Shown here one piece after another: positions 26,208 to 35,298 of a stretch of DNA of 64,000 bases. The stretch spans positions 38,819 through 102,818 of the forward strand of contig JADHOR010000006.1 of the NCBI GenBank assembly GCA_016778895.1, written 5' to 3'. The position numbers and the translations under genes are program-made. The DNA is from Candidatus Puniceispirillum sp. Lineage in GTDB: Bacteria; Pseudomonadota; Alphaproteobacteria; Puniceispirillales; Puniceispirillaceae. Below the pieces are notes generated by a model. The model was not told the origin of the DNA. It worked only from the letters and a program-made list of their open reading frames with translations, and did no database searches. Positions within the stretch are counted from its first letter, which is position 1, and each line of letters opens with the position of its first letter.

Positions 26208-27899
26208 TTAAAGACCAATAACCTTTACCGCTTGCTGGGCCGGCAAATCGATTGATTTTTTACGACTGATATATCCTTCCATCAAATCATAGATGGCTGG
26301 TCCTTCAACATTTTCGTTTACCGATGCCCAGCCACCAACAACATATTTCCGGTCGGCATCCAGCTTTTCGCCAGTCTTGGTCATGGTCATCTCGCTAATC
26401 CGATTACCCATGCTGGCTTTTGGCGCACAGGTATAATTCATTCCACCAACACGCACCATGTCGCCGCCCTGCTGATAGAACGGATCGACATTGAACAGAT
26501 TGTCACAGACATCCTCGAGGATGGTTTTGATCTGTGCTCCGGTCATTTCGGTTCGGTAGACATTTGGGTAATTCATACTGGTCTGGGTATAGAGATCATC
26601 AATGCTGATGTTCTGACTGGGAAGCAATGTTGTTCCCCATCTAAATCCAGGGCTTAGCGAAATTTCAACATCACGCTCTTCTATAATACCCTGACAAATC
26701 AGATCATCCCATGTGCCGTTGAAATTGCCGCGCCGGTATAACAGCCCGCTCGTTGTGCCGATCACCCTGTTACATTCGGCCTCATAGGGTTCCCGCAACG
26801 CATCAATATGCGCCGCCATCTCGGCGTCAGGAGCGATCACATCCGAGAAAACCGGGATTAGCGTTGAATTATAATCAACAACCTCGCCGCCTTTGACATC
26901 GAGATCAACACGGCCAAGATATTTCCCGTGCGACCCAGATGATAACAGCAATGTCTTATTGATCTTTAGCGCTTGTGGCACCGCGTCATGCGTATGGCCG
27001 GTCAGAATTACATCAATGCCCGAGACCACCGTTGCCAGCTTTTGATCAACGTCGAAACCGTTATGCGACAGCAGCACCACAATCTGGGCACCGGCATCAC
27101 GCGCCGCATTCACGTTTTTCTGCACAGTTTCAGGACGAATACCAAAGGACCATTGCGGAACCATATAGCGTGGATTGGCAATTGGCGTATACGGGAAATG
27201 CTGACCAATAACAGCCACCTTGATTCCACCCTTTTCAAAAAAGGCCGTGCTCTCGAAAACCGGCTCTTCCCATTCGGTGTCAAACACATTACCGCCAAGA
27301 AATGGGTAATCCATCGCGCCGATGATTTCATTAACCCGATCGACGCCAAAGGTGAATTCCCAATGCCCGACCATCGCATCAGGCTTTAGCATCGCCATTG
27401 CATCGACCATATCCTGACCATTGGTCTTAAGCGACGTATAAGAGCCCTGCCATGTGTCGCCACCATCAAGCAGCAAAACCTTGTCATCACCGCGATCAGC
27501 GCGGATTGATTTGATCAATGTTGCCGTACGGTCAAGCCCGCCAAGTCGCCCATAGGTCTGTGCCAGATTGGCGTAATCGACCATAGTATGCGCATAGGCA
27601 AGCGGTGTTCCGGGATCAATCTTGAAATGTTTCAAAAAATCCTCGGCAACCAGATGTGGAGGCCGTCCTTCAAAAGCACCAACACCATAATTTTCCGATG
27701 GTGGGCGGAAATAAACTGGCTTTAGCTGTGCATGGATATCGGTCAGATGCAGCAGGGTGACCTGACCTTTGCTGTCAAATTTCAGCAAATCATCTTGGGT
27801 CATGGCTTGCTGCGCGGCAGCATGATTCCAGTTTGATGTAGTGCCATAAATGCCTGCTGTTACAGCGGCCATTTGCATAAATTCGCGACGAGACAACAT
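26208..27899 (-). CDS. soxB: SoxB thiosulfohydrolase
   Basis: Periplasmic di-Mn enzyme that hydrolyses the sulfonate from the SoxY-bound intermediate, releasing sulfate. The 563-aa protein starts with a Tat signal (SRREFMQMAAVTAG). It continues with the metallophosphatase motifs LLHLTDIHAQLKPVYFR, LLLDGGDTWQGSYTSL, GHWEFTFG and the ILTGHTHD metal site, then the C-terminal 5'-nucleotidase domain with VDPFYQQGGDMVRVGGMNY. All are SoxB hallmarks. It is unusual in lying last in the sox cluster, after the metallo-beta-lactamase gene, not next to soxA. Confidence 0.95.
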   Translation of the reverse strand: MLSRREFMQMAAVTAGIYGTTSNWNHAAAQQAMTQDDLLKFDSKGQVTLLHLTDIHAQLKPVYFRPPSENYGVGAFEGRPPHLVAEDFLKHFKIDPGTPLAYAHTMVDYANLAQTYGRLGGLDRTATLIKSIRADRGDDKVLLLDGGDTWQGSYTSLKTNGQDMVDAMAMLKPDAMVGHWEFTFGVDRVNEIIGAMDYPFLGGNVFDTEWEEPVFESTAFFEKGGIKVAVIGQHFPYTPIANPRYMVPQWSFGIRPETVQKNVNAARDAGAQIVVLLSHNGFDVDQKLATVVSGIDVILTGHTHDAVPQALKINKTLLLSSGSHGKYLGRVDLDVKGGEVVDYNSTLIPVFSDVIAPDAEMAAHIDALREPYEAECNRVIGTTSGLLYRRGNFNGTWDDLICQGIIEERDVEISLSPGFRWGTTLLPSQNISIDDLYTQTSMNYPNVYRTEMTGAQIKTILEDVCDNLFNVDPFYQQGGDMVRVGGMNYTCAPKASMGNRISEMTMTKTGEKLDADRKYVVGGWASVNENVEGPAIYDLMEGYISRKKSIDLPAQQAVKVIGL

Positions 27900-27955
27900 A
27901 AATCTATTCCCTATTCAAGACTGGTTAGGTCAAAACTGGTCGACATAAACATTGG

Positions 27956-28873
27956 TTAGCTGTCAGCGGCAACATAGCGCCATACCGACTGGTTTCTTTC
28001 TACCCGGCCAAATCCGGGTGCAGGAAGATGGGTAGCCGCCAGCCCGACCTTATCAGCAGCCAGCCGGTCAAGCAGACGTTTGCGTGCCACCGCCCCCTGA
28101 TCGCGGTCCATATCGGACTCGTTCAGCCAGTCTGGATGCTCAAAAGAAATCACCGAATGGGTCAGCGCATCACCAGCAATAAGCACTGATCCGGCTGGAT
28201 CATGCAGCAACAAAGACGCGTGGCCCGGCGTATGACCGGCGCTGTCGATAACTTCGATGTTCGGCAGAATTTCATCCCCGACCTTAAACAGTGAGATTTG
28301 ATCACGCAGCTTGTCAAAGCGTGACTTTGCACCAGCGGCAAAATTTTCGCGGCCAGCTGGCATGACGCTCATCGCATCATCCGAATCCCAGAAATCCCAC
28401 TCGGCCTGACTAATATAATAGGCGGCATCAGGCATCAGCAAATCGTCAAAATCATCAAGGATACCCCAGATATGATCGGGGTGTGCATGGGTAAAGACCA
28501 CATCAGTGATCGTGCTGATATCAACATCAGCCGCATCAAGCGCGGCCGGTAATTCGCCAAGGGTTGGCAAAAAATTTACCCCGGAGCCAACATCAAACAA
28601 TATCTTGCGCTCGCCAAGATCAAGCAGATTAACATTCACCGGACGGCGCAAACGCCCATCGGTAACACCAGTTTTTGCCAAAATCTGATCACGCGCAGCG
28701 ACCGGCGCATCAGCAAATAATGTTTCAACCGGTAAATTCATCACCCCATCGGAAAAGCTGTAGAGCCTGCCACCGGCAAACGGCTGACTTGAGGCAAGCA
28801 GGCTATTTGGTATCGCGGCCAAAGTCATGCTGGCCGCCATATAAGCGGTAAATTGACGACGGGTGAAACGCAT
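27956..28873 (-). CDS. Tat-exported metallo-beta-lactamase-fold protein (SoxH-like)
   Basis: A 305-aa metallo-beta-lactamase-fold hydrolase with a twin-arginine signal (FTRRQFTAYMAAS). Metal ligands are in THAHPDHIWG, the SAGHTPGHAS His and the IAGDALTH Asp. Sox clusters commonly include such a protein, called SoxH in Paracoccus, not essential for thiosulfate oxidation and of unsettled reaction. The ATG at 28873 follows GAAGG closely; the upstream in-frame start adds only MGRRCR. It lies between soxD and soxB, co-directional with both. A perfect 14-bp tandem repeat precedes it. Confidence 0.82.
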   Translation of the reverse strand: MRFTRRQFTAYMAASMTLAAIPNSLLASSQPFAGGRLYSFSDGVMNLPVETLFADAPVAARDQILAKTGVTDGRLRRPVNVNLLDLGERKILFDVGSGVNFLPTLGELPAALDAADVDISTITDVVFTHAHPDHIWGILDDFDDLLMPDAAYYISQAEWDFWDSDDAMSVMPAGRENFAAGAKSRFDKLRDQISLFKVGDEILPNIEVIDSAGHTPGHASLLLHDPAGSVLIAGDALTHSVISFEHPDWLNESDMDRDQGAVARKRLLDRLAADKVGLAATHLPAPGFGRVERNQSVWRYVAADS

Positions 28874-28898
28874 TCTACACCTTCTTCCCATTTAGTGA

Positions 28899-28926
28899 CC
28901 GGCCTTTATGCGCCGGCCTTTATGCG
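28899..28926. repeat. Perfect tandem duplication of a 14-bp unit
   Basis: CCGGCCTTTATGCG occurs twice in tandem, 25 bp upstream of the metallo-beta-lactamase gene start. It resembles the CCTTTATG-containing duplication at 2590-2619 in core sequence and position. Confidence 0.9.
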
Positions 28927-28986
28927 CCGATTTTGGCAAGGTGATTCCGGCGAGGCGCCTTACGCCCCAGCAGACACCCGATTAGT

Positions 28987-29652
28987 TTATTGGCTGTCAG
29001 GCGTCACATCAATGATACGTGCGCGGCCAATAATTTTGGTTGAAACCTTACAATTCGTCATGCATGGCTCGCCTTTTGGCTGACCATCGGGACGCGGATC
29101 GGGCAAACTAAAACCATTTCGATTTGGCATTTTGACTGAGCCAATAGTCTTGTTGCTCAGCACAAATTCTTCGTCAATTACGTCATTCATATAAAGAATA
29201 TACGCAACAACCTGATAGGTCTCGTCATGGGTAAGTGATTGAGCCTCGCCGAACGGCATCGCGCGATACACATAATCATAAACCGTCGACGCATAGGGCC
29301 AGTAGCTTCCAACGGTCTTAACCGGATCAATTGTTGCCAACGAGCCATGCCCGCCTGCAAGAATTGGCCAGCGATCAACACCCTCACCAAAGTCACCATG
29401 GCACGCCGCACAGCGTTCGGCATACACCGCTTCGCCCTGTGCCGCAGTGCCGCTGCCAATCGGGGCACCCTTACCATCTGGCCGCACATCGATATCCCAG
29501 CCAGCAACCTGCTCAGCGGTCGCCAAAGTACCGAGGCCAAACGGGCGCTCAGACGCCAAAGCCATACCCGAAACGGCCACAGCAAATCCTGTTAAAACAG
29601 CAAAGCCAACACCGGTTCTTGCGCCTTTTTTTATTTTATCCAAGCCGTACAT
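28987..29652 (-). CDS. soxD: SoxD-type cytochrome c (short, monoheme)
   Basis: A 221-aa periplasmic c-type cytochrome that partners SoxC in sulfur dehydrogenase, taking electrons from the sulfane sulfur oxidation. A signal/anchor helix at about 14-33 is followed by one heme motif, CAACH at 81-85, and a likely Met ligand in YRAMPFGE. A later CMTNC lacks the His needed for heme. The well-studied Paracoccus SoxD is a longer diheme protein, so this is the short form. The start overlaps the soxC stop by 17 nt, showing coupling. Confidence 0.85.
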   Translation of the reverse strand: MYGLDKIKKGARTGVGFAVLTGFAVAVSGMALASERPFGLGTLATAEQVAGWDIDVRPDGKGAPIGSGTAAQGEAVYAERCAACHGDFGEGVDRWPILAGGHGSLATIDPVKTVGSYWPYASTVYDYVYRAMPFGEAQSLTHDETYQVVAYILYMNDVIDEEFVLSNKTIGSVKMPNRNGFSLPDPRPDGQPKGEPCMTNCKVSTKIIGRARIIDVTPDSQ

Positions 29653-30910
29653 TTTCCACCTCGCCGTTTGACTTTACCAACCAGGTGGCAATTGAATTAT
29701 TGTGATAGATCGAATTAACACCGCGCTCCTTTTGCAGCGCCTCAATCGTCGGCTGGACATAACCGGTTTCATCGATGGCGCGTGATTGAACCTTCAGCTC
29801 TTCACCATTCCACTTAAAGGGCATGGTAAAACGGGTTAGGCTTTTATTTAGAATAGGGCCATGCAATTCGGCGGTCTGCCAATTCAGCCCACCATCAAGC
29901 GAGACATCCACACGGGCAATCTTGCCGCGTCCTGACCATGCCAGCCCCTTGAGCAGATTCTGCCCTTTGGAAATCATGGGCTTTTCCGGACAAGGCGAGG
30001 TTACGACTGATTTGGCATCCATAACCCAGGTGAACATACGCGCCTTACCATCTTCCATCAGGTCGGTATATTTCGAGGTTTCTTCGCGCGCCATGTAAGG
30101 CGCATCGCCAAATTCAAGCCGGCGAATCCATTTCACCCACATATTGCCTTCCCAGCCTGGCACGACGAGGCGCGCCGGATAGCCTTGTTCAGGCCGCAGC
30201 GCCTCACCATTCATCGAATAGGCGATCATGCAATCATCAAGAATTTTTTCAATAGGAATTGAACGATTCATGCCAGCCGAGTCCCCACCCTCAGCAAGCA
30301 CCCATTTGGCAGAAGGCTTCACCCCGGCTTCACGGCAGATATCCGATAAACGGACGCCACTATATTGGACGTTATGCACCATTCCAAAGGTATACTGACA
30401 ACCATTAAGCTGGGCCCCACGCCATTCCATGCCGCCATTGGCCGCACATTCAAGAAAATGGAACCTGTTCACTTGCGGAAACCGTTTAAGATCATCAATG
30501 CTAAAGAGTAACTCACGATCAACTAAACCATTGATCATTAATCGATAATCAGCTGGCACCACCTCTGGAACGCCGCCATGGTGGCGCTCAAAACACAAGC
30601 CATTTGGCGTTACAATGCCGTCAAGATCCTGCAAGGGAGTAAAATTAACTGACGATTCAGCACTCGCCGTGAGCCACTCAACCGTGCGTCTGATAACGTG
30701 CGACTCATGCTCGGATGGCATGCCATAAGGATTGGCATCAACCCCCGCGCCAAGATAAGGCGTCCATTCAGAAACATTAGGCGGCAAATTTGCAGGGTTA
30801 GATTCTGCAGCACCAGCCAGGGGAGCTGCCGCCATACCGCCAACTGTAGCTGCGGCACCGCCAAGCAATTGCCGCCGCGATATTGCACTTTTAATTGTTT
30901 TCTGGCTCAT
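29636..30910 (-). CDS. soxC: SoxC sulfur dehydrogenase, molybdenum cofactor subunit
   Basis: A 424-aa periplasmic sulfite-oxidase-family protein, carrying out the six-electron oxidation of the SoxY-bound sulfane sulfur with SoxD. The Tat signal is [15 protein letters not shown]. The Mo-ligand Cys is C155 in [16 protein letters not shown]-terminal immunoglobulin-like dimerisation features include [19 protein letters not shown]. The presence of soxCD predicts complete oxidation of thiosulfate to sulfate without sulfur globules. It is followed directly by soxD and preceded by soxW at 53 nt. Confidence 0.92.
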   Translation of the reverse strand: MSQKTIKSAISRRQLLGGAAATVGGMAAAPLAGAAESNPANLPPNVSEWTPYLGAGVDANPYGMPSEHESHVIRRTVEWLTASAESSVNFTPLQDLDGIVTPNGLCFERHHGGVPEVVPADYRLMINGLVDRELLFSIDDLKRFPQVNRFHFLECAANGGMEWRGAQLNGCQYTFGMVHNVQYSGVRLSDICREAGVKPSAKWVLAEGGDSAGMNRSIPIEKILDDCMIAYSMNGEALRPEQGYPARLVVPGWEGNMWVKWIRRLEFGDAPYMAREETSKYTDLMEDGKARMFTWVMDAKSVVTSPCPEKPMISKGQNLLKGLAWSGRGKIARVDVSLDGGLNWQTAELHGPILNKSLTRFTMPFKWNGEELKVQSRAIDETGYVQPTIEALQKERGVNSIYHNNSIATWLVKSNGEVENVRLG

Positions 30911-30963
30911 ATTACTTTCCCCGAATTATCTGGAATCTTAAGGCTGTGGTTCACTAATTTAAA

Positions 30964-31584
30964 CTAGCTTTGAGCTGCAGTACGGGCAGCTTTCATCTCT
31001 TCCCGAAGGCGCTGGAAGTTATCATTGTAATACTTTTGAAACCTCGGTTCTGTTTTATAGGCTCCGGTTTTTACCCACTGCAACATCCCCATGAAAGTAC
31101 CTCTCATGAAAGCGCCAGGCATAACAGCAGCTGCAGCTTCTGTTAATTTCTCAACGTCTTTTTTTTCAGTGATGAAGTAGATTGACGGGGTAAAAACCAC
31201 ACCCCAGCGGGCCGCCATTTCGTTCTCAGGCAAAACTGTTCCATCTAGGTCAGTAACATCCCGTGAACCAAATATATCCATCTGAACAACCAAGAAATTC
31301 TCTCGAACATATTTATTTATGGCTGGTTCACTTAGTATTTCTGTCGCAACTTTCTCACAATATATACACCCTTTCTGATCAAATTTGACCATGAGCACCT
31401 TGCCGTTGGCTAGCGCTTCATCGACATCATCAGCAAGCTCAAAAAAAGACTGATGGTACCAGTCATAGTGATATATACCGTCATCACCCATTGTTGGCTT
31501 TAAGACCCCAGCAGAGGGGGAGCCCAGAAAACCTAAAAGGGCGAAAAAAGATAAAACCTGAATCATTGCTATTCTAAACATCAC
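30964..31584 (-). CDS. soxW: SoxW-type periplasmic thioredoxin
   Basis: A 206-aa thioredoxin-fold protein with an N-terminal hydrophobic export signal and the redox motif CIYC in KGCIYCEKVATEI. The later cis-Pro region is FTPSIYFITEKKDV. In Sox systems SoxW is kept reduced by the membrane protein SoxV and is thought to feed reductant to SoxY or maturation steps. Its start overlaps the soxV stop by 4 nt, a close functional pair. Confidence 0.87.
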   Translation of the reverse strand: MMFRIAMIQVLSFFALLGFLGSPSAGVLKPTMGDDGIYHYDWYHQSFFELADDVDEALANGKVLMVKFDQKGCIYCEKVATEILSEPAINKYVRENFLVVQMDIFGSRDVTDLDGTVLPENEMAARWGVVFTPSIYFITEKKDVEKLTEAAAAVMPGAFMRGTFMGMLQWVKTGAYKTEPRFQKYYNDNFQRLREEMKAARTAAQS

Positions 31585-32348
31585 CCTACTCCCTGGAAAA
31601 ATGAAACATTACGCAGAAGCCAGAACCCCGCCTGAGACAAAGTGCCCGTCATTACCGCCAATCCTGTAACGATTAACAATCCGCCAAGCAGCCATTTTAC
31701 CGTTCGCGCCTGGCGAGTAAAAAAAGTGAATTTTGATAGAAATAAATCAGCAAAAACAGCAACTAATATAAAAGGCAACCCCATACCAATACCGTAGGCA
31801 AGAAGTAAGCCCGCCCCATCATTTGTTCCTACAGACAACATTAAAATAGTTGCAAGAACAGGCCCAACACATGGTGTCCAGCCGAATCCAAATGCCAGCC
31901 CTACAAAATAGGCACCAACTGTACCAAACCTTTTTGAAGACGGCATAAAACGTGCATCGCGGTTAAGAAAACCAATGCTAAACAAGCCAACAAAATGTAA
32001 CCCAAGGATGGTGATCAACCCTCCACCAATAATTTGGAAGAGGTCTAAATGGCGCGCAACAAAGCTGCCGGCCATACTGGACGAAGCGCCCAAAACGACA
32101 AAAACTGTCAAAAACCCACTGACAAATAAGGTTGATGCCATTACCAATTGCAAACGCACTGCAATGGTTTTGCCATGTGGATCAGAATTAATTCGATCCA
32201 CATGATTTGACTGATTGCCAAGCCCGCTAAGGTAGCCAATATAGCCGGGCACCAATGGTAAAACACACGGCGACAAAAAGCTCAGCAAACCCGCGAGTAG
32301 TGCCGCCCCAAAACTAACCGTCACTAGAACGCCCCCATCTAAATGCAT
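31581..32348 (-). CDS. soxV: SoxV, CcdA-family thiol-disulfide electron carrier
   Basis: A 255-aa integral membrane protein of the CcdA/DsbD-beta family with six predicted helices. Two conserved redox Cys lie in SFLSPCVLPLVPGYI (helix 1) and FGWTPCVGPVLATI (helix 4), which shuttle electrons from cytoplasmic thioredoxin to periplasmic SoxW. It starts a new segment behind the terminator that follows soxA, with a candidate regulator motif 14 nt ahead of its start codon. Confidence 0.92.
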   Translation of the reverse strand: MHLDGGVLVTVSFGAALLAGLLSFLSPCVLPLVPGYIGYLSGLGNQSNHVDRINSDPHGKTIAVRLQLVMASTLFVSGFLTVFVVLGASSSMAGSFVARHLDLFQIIGGGLITILGLHFVGLFSIGFLNRDARFMPSSKRFGTVGAYFVGLAFGFGWTPCVGPVLATILMLSVGTNDGAGLLLAYGIGMGLPFILVAVFADLFLSKFTFFTRQARTVKWLLGGLLIVTGLAVMTGTLSQAGFWLLRNVSFFQGVG

Positions 32349-32361
32349 TCTTTAAGAAGAT

Positions 32362-32379
32362 ACATATAAATTTTACTAT
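32362..32379. promoter_or_regulatory. Candidate SoxR site upstream of soxV
   Basis: ACATATAAATTTTACTAT matches 16 of 18 positions of the motif at 35812 upstream of soxR. Repeated occurrence ahead of sox units suggests a regulator site; SoxR of Paracoccus is known to bind ahead of soxV and soxX. Binding here is inferred. Confidence 0.4.
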
Positions 32380-32422
32380 TCATCCACTATTATATAGGTT
32401 TTTTCTATTATTTCAAAATAAA

Positions 32423-32452
32423 TACCCCATACCGCCTGGCAGTATGGGGTTT
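32423..32452 (-). terminator. Terminator between soxA and soxV
   Basis: ACCCCATAC and GTATGGGGT form a perfect 9-bp stem with a 9-nt loop, flanked by A/T tracts, about 37 nt after the soxA stop. It should end or attenuate the soxXYZA transcript before soxV. Confidence 0.8.
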
Positions 32453-32488
32453 ATTTGATGTGGCGGTGCCTTTAAAAACCACTTTTAG

Positions 32489-33316
32489 TTAGTTGCGGTA
32501 GGCCGGCGTCTCCACCTTGAGGCCATTCCCCCGCCATGCGGTGTAAAGCTCAAGAGCTACGAGATCCTCATGCCCATAAGGTGGCTTTTGAGCTCGTATA
32601 TTTTCTAAACACCCGCGAAAACGACGATGAACGGAGCCAACGCCATTCCACTTCAGGCGATAAAGTGGAAAGCCATTTGTCTGCCCTTGGGACAGCATGT
32701 CAGCACGAATATAGTTGCCATAATTATCTTCATGACAATGGGCGCAAGACATATCCAGTTGGCCGAACCTCGTGTAATAGAGCTCCTCACCGCGCGCAAA
32801 GGTTTTTGACGCGGGGCCATCAATAGCAACTTCCATCCTGCTTCCACGAGACTGAAGTTTTATGAAAGCTGTTAAACCCAGCATTTCTCGGCTTTCCCAT
32901 TTATAAGGTTTGGCACCCATGGCAGTTTCGCGGCACATGTTTATAACCTGCTCCAGCGTCATAACCTTTCCGCCAGCGCTGTGGTATCTTGGATAAACGG
33001 CGCCAACCGCGTTCAAAGGAACCTCTGCACAACCTTGAAATACATCAGACATCGACTTTCCAGCCGTACCTTCCACCTTAGTCCATTGCTCTTCACCATA
33101 ATCTGCCACCAACATGGCAGGGTTGGAGAAGTCATCATCTTGAACATCACGTATCATAGCTTTCCGAAAGTCATATCCTGACACAACTTCGCCCAAGGGG
33201 TGATCTTTATCTTTTGGCTTTATTACCTCTGCCGTCCCGTCGTGATATGGCGTTTTTGCGTTAACGCCCGTAGCCAAGAGCCCTAAAGCCATCACTATTG
33301 AAATCGCAAGTCTCAT
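32489..33316 (-). CDS. soxA: SoxA, c-type cytochrome L-cysteine S-transferase subunit
   Basis: With SoxX, conjugates thiosulfate to the SoxY cysteine. The 275-aa protein has a cleavable signal (about 1-20). A domain follows with C96 and C128 but no heme motif, matching the disulfide that replaces the first heme in monoheme SoxA proteins. Then come the heme motif CAHCH at 191-195 and the active-site heme-ligand Cys236 in RFRGCLENIR, which becomes the cysteine persulfide. This is the monoheme type. It is the last gene before a strong terminator in soxXYZA. Confidence 0.94.
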   Translation of the reverse strand: MRLAISIVMALGLLATGVNAKTPYHDGTAEVIKPKDKDHPLGEVVSGYDFRKAMIRDVQDDDFSNPAMLVADYGEEQWTKVEGTAGKSMSDVFQGCAEVPLNAVGAVYPRYHSAGGKVMTLEQVINMCRETAMGAKPYKWESREMLGLTAFIKLQSRGSRMEVAIDGPASKTFARGEELYYTRFGQLDMSCAHCHEDNYGNYIRADMLSQGQTNGFPLYRLKWNGVGSVHRRFRGCLENIRAQKPPYGHEDLVALELYTAWRGNGLKVETPAYRN

Positions 33317-33352
33317 AAGGGTCCTCCCTTTTGCTTCATTTAAATGGCCATT

Positions 33353-33679
33353 CTAGCTAACGGTCATTGTTTTTGTTGCGGTGAATTCCGCTCCACCGTC
33401 CTCTACCCAGGTAAATTTAAACTCTCCAGACTTCGTCGCCTTGAATGGAAAAGCGATGTATGGATTTGCAGAAACAGCTGGCTCAAAGTTTGCCGAGAAA
33501 ACATCTTGACCATCAAAGCTAGCTGAAAATTTATTGATAATCTTACGGGGTATCTTATTCCCCTGCTTATCTTTAGCTCGACCTGTGTGCATCGGGTGTG
33601 AAATCAACGCTTTTATTTCCAACATTTCACCTACACTAGCTTTCGATGGAACTTTTACCCGAGGTTTAATTTTTGTCAT
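33353..33679 (-). CDS. soxZ: SoxZ, partner of the SoxY carrier
   Basis: A 108-aa immunoglobulin-like protein that forms the SoxYZ heterodimer on which sulfur intermediates are carried. It begins MTKIKPRVKVPSKASVGEMLEIKALISHPMHTG, the family signature, lacks cysteine and has no signal peptide. It is known that SoxZ is exported together with SoxY through the Tat signal of SoxY. It lies 27 nt downstream of soxY. Confidence 0.95.
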   Translation of the reverse strand: MTKIKPRVKVPSKASVGEMLEIKALISHPMHTGRAKDKQGNKIPRKIINKFSASFDGQDVFSANFEPAVSANPYIAFPFKATKSGEFKFTWVEDGGAEFTATKTMTVS

Positions 33680-33706
33680 CTTTTTGTTCTCCTTGTAGCT
33701 ATCTTA

Positions 33707-34174
33707 TCAACCGCCACAGCCACCAATGGTAACCTTGACTATTGATTGAGCTTGCTTAAAGCTTCCATCACTCATTTCTGCGAGCACAATGATATTCTGG
33801 GTTTTGGCCAAACGCATGCGAGTGGAAGCACTGCAAGCACCCATTGCCGGCGTGAAGTTAAATGATGCAACTTCAGGTGTTGGGTTACCATCTGCCATTA
33901 CGTGCACGGTCTTGACATAGTTGTCAGCCGTCATGGGGTTATCGATCGAGAACGCGACCTTTACCGCATTGCCATTCTCAGCAATCTCAGGAAGATCCAA
34001 TTCAATTGCCCCTTCTCCTACCGACTTGCCTCCCGTTAAACCCTTGATTTTTGCGGCAACAGCTGCACCGTCGGCTAATGCTGGCACGCCAGTTACCACA
34101 ACAGAACCGGCGGCAACAATTAGCCCAAGCGCGTGGCGCCTCGAAATTTCATGCATATTTAAGGTTTTTTTCAT
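33707..34174 (-). CDS. soxY: SoxY, sulfur-carrier protein
   Basis: A 155-aa carrier whose C-terminal Cys in the terminal GGCGG motif (last five residues) is covalently loaded with thiosulfate and its oxidation products. A Tat signal is present (ISRRHALGLIVAAGSV). Two further Cys residues occur at and near ACSAS. The C-terminal swinging arm is intact, so the carrier should be functional. It sits between soxX (17 nt upstream) and soxZ. Confidence 0.95.
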   Translation of the reverse strand: MKKTLNMHEISRRHALGLIVAAGSVVVTGVPALADGAAVAAKIKGLTGGKSVGEGAIELDLPEIAENGNAVKVAFSIDNPMTADNYVKTVHVMADGNPTPEVASFNFTPAMGACSASTRMRLAKTQNIIVLAEMSDGSFKQAQSIVKVTIGGCGG

Positions 34175-34191
34175 CTTAAAATTACTCCCGC

Positions 34192-34671
34192 TTATTGATC
34201 AGTCTGCAACGTCTGCAGATAGGCAACTATGTCTTCAACCTCTTGCGCCTCTAGAATCGATTTGCCTGCAAACTTCTTTAATACCGAATTAAAACCATAG
34301 GTTCGATAGAAAGACGGCATCAAAGTGCTATCGTTGGTAACCTTTGCGTTCACCAACTGCATGCGCAATTCCCCCTCGCTCAATCGCTTTCCAACATCAT
34401 AGAGAGTTGGGGCAGTTTCACCATGGAACTGTTGCTCAGGAATAGGCATCACATGGCAGGCTAGGCAATTACCCTTTTTTCGGCTTATTGCTAACTTACG
34501 CCCATTCGCAGGATCACCTGCTTTACCGGTTAAAGATTCGGGTATCGAGACATCATCGACAATAGTGTAAGCCACTAAGCCAGGATCCCTGACAACTACA
34601 GAAGCCGAATGCGCCGTGGTAAAACCCATAGCAGCAAACATTAAAACGTATAAAACAGCTGTTTTCATCAT
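34192..34671 (-). CDS. soxX: SoxX, c-type cytochrome subunit of SoxAX
   Basis: A 159-aa monoheme cytochrome accepting the electrons released when SoxA links thiosulfate to SoxY. It has a signal peptide of about 22 residues, the heme motif CLACH at 69-73 and a likely distal Met at 118 in STLMPSFYR. A strong AGGTGGGGG sits directly upstream of the paired ATG codons at 34671 and 34668. It is the first gene of the soxXYZA unit, behind a 170-nt AT-rich promoter region. Confidence 0.93.
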   Translation of the reverse strand: MMKTAVLYVLMFAAMGFTTAHSASVVVRDPGLVAYTIVDDVSIPESLTGKAGDPANGRKLAISRKKGNCLACHVMPIPEQQFHGETAPTLYDVGKRLSEGELRMQLVNAKVTNDSTLMPSFYRTYGFNSVLKKFAGKSILEAQEVEDIVAYLQTLQTDQ

Positions 34672-34739
34672 CCCCCACCTTGTATCCTATTATTTTTTTA
34701 TTGCAGAAATATACAAATTTCCATTTATATTAAATCTGA

Positions 34740-34757
34740 ACATATTTTTTTTATTTG
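34740..34757. promoter_or_regulatory. Weak third copy of the sox-upstream motif, before soxX
   Basis: ACATATTTTTTTTATTTG keeps the ACATATT...TTTTA framework (13 of 18 positions) of the motif ahead of soxR. An imperfect dyad with ATAT/AAAT and ATTT/ATAT arms lies nearby at 34709-34730. In such an AT-rich spacer chance matches are likely. Confidence 0.25.
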
Positions 34758-34843
34758 TAAAACAACTTTCTGATTTTTTTTGACCTGACGAAAAAATTAG
34801 AAACAGAGCGGCTGTTAGGAGTTGAAGGTGATCAGAAAAGTCA

Positions 34844-35242
34844 TCAGTGCAAAAATTCCGACAAACGCCACCAAAACAATTCGGCTCCTGGGTAGCCCAC
34901 TATTCGCCCAACCTCTAGTTCGTTTCGCAGAATTATGAAGGTTGGGGTCATAATTGCTGGCGTTATGTGAACGAGGTCAGATGGCATTTTGGCGTAGAAA
35001 TCATGGCGGCGTAACGGCAAAATCTTAGATTCTTCTGTGCGAGAATAACTTTTGCCAACCTCCTCTTCAAAAGCCTCACACCAAGGGCAATTTGAAGAAG
35101 TGATCATAAATAATTGGCCAGACCTGTGGATCACCTGATCAGCGCGAACACTGTTCATCATAAACGATTCAATGGACCAGATAGTGAATAGCAGCATGAT
35201 AGCTGTTATCAAACGATGGGGCCAAAAAAGTTTAAAAAGCAT
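34844..35242 (-). CDS. soxS: SoxS-type periplasmic thioredoxin-like protein
   Basis: A 132-aa protein with an N-terminal membrane or signal segment and a thioredoxin motif CPWC in MITSSNCPWCEAFEEEVG, followed by a cis-Pro region in IMTPTFIIL. In Paracoccus, SoxS reactivates SoxY; the position next to soxR and ahead of soxX is that of soxS. Alternative starts TTG at 35251 and GTG at 35248 exist; I chose the ATG at 35242. Confidence 0.8.
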   Translation of the reverse strand: MLFKLFWPHRLITAIMLLFTIWSIESFMMNSVRADQVIHRSGQLFMITSSNCPWCEAFEEEVGKSYSRTEESKILPLRRHDFYAKMPSDLVHITPAIMTPTFIILRNELEVGRIVGYPGAELFWWRLSEFLH

Positions 35243-35298
35243 TCGCACCAATCACAATTCATCTGGCCAAGCGGCACTATTTCAAACAGATTCATCCA

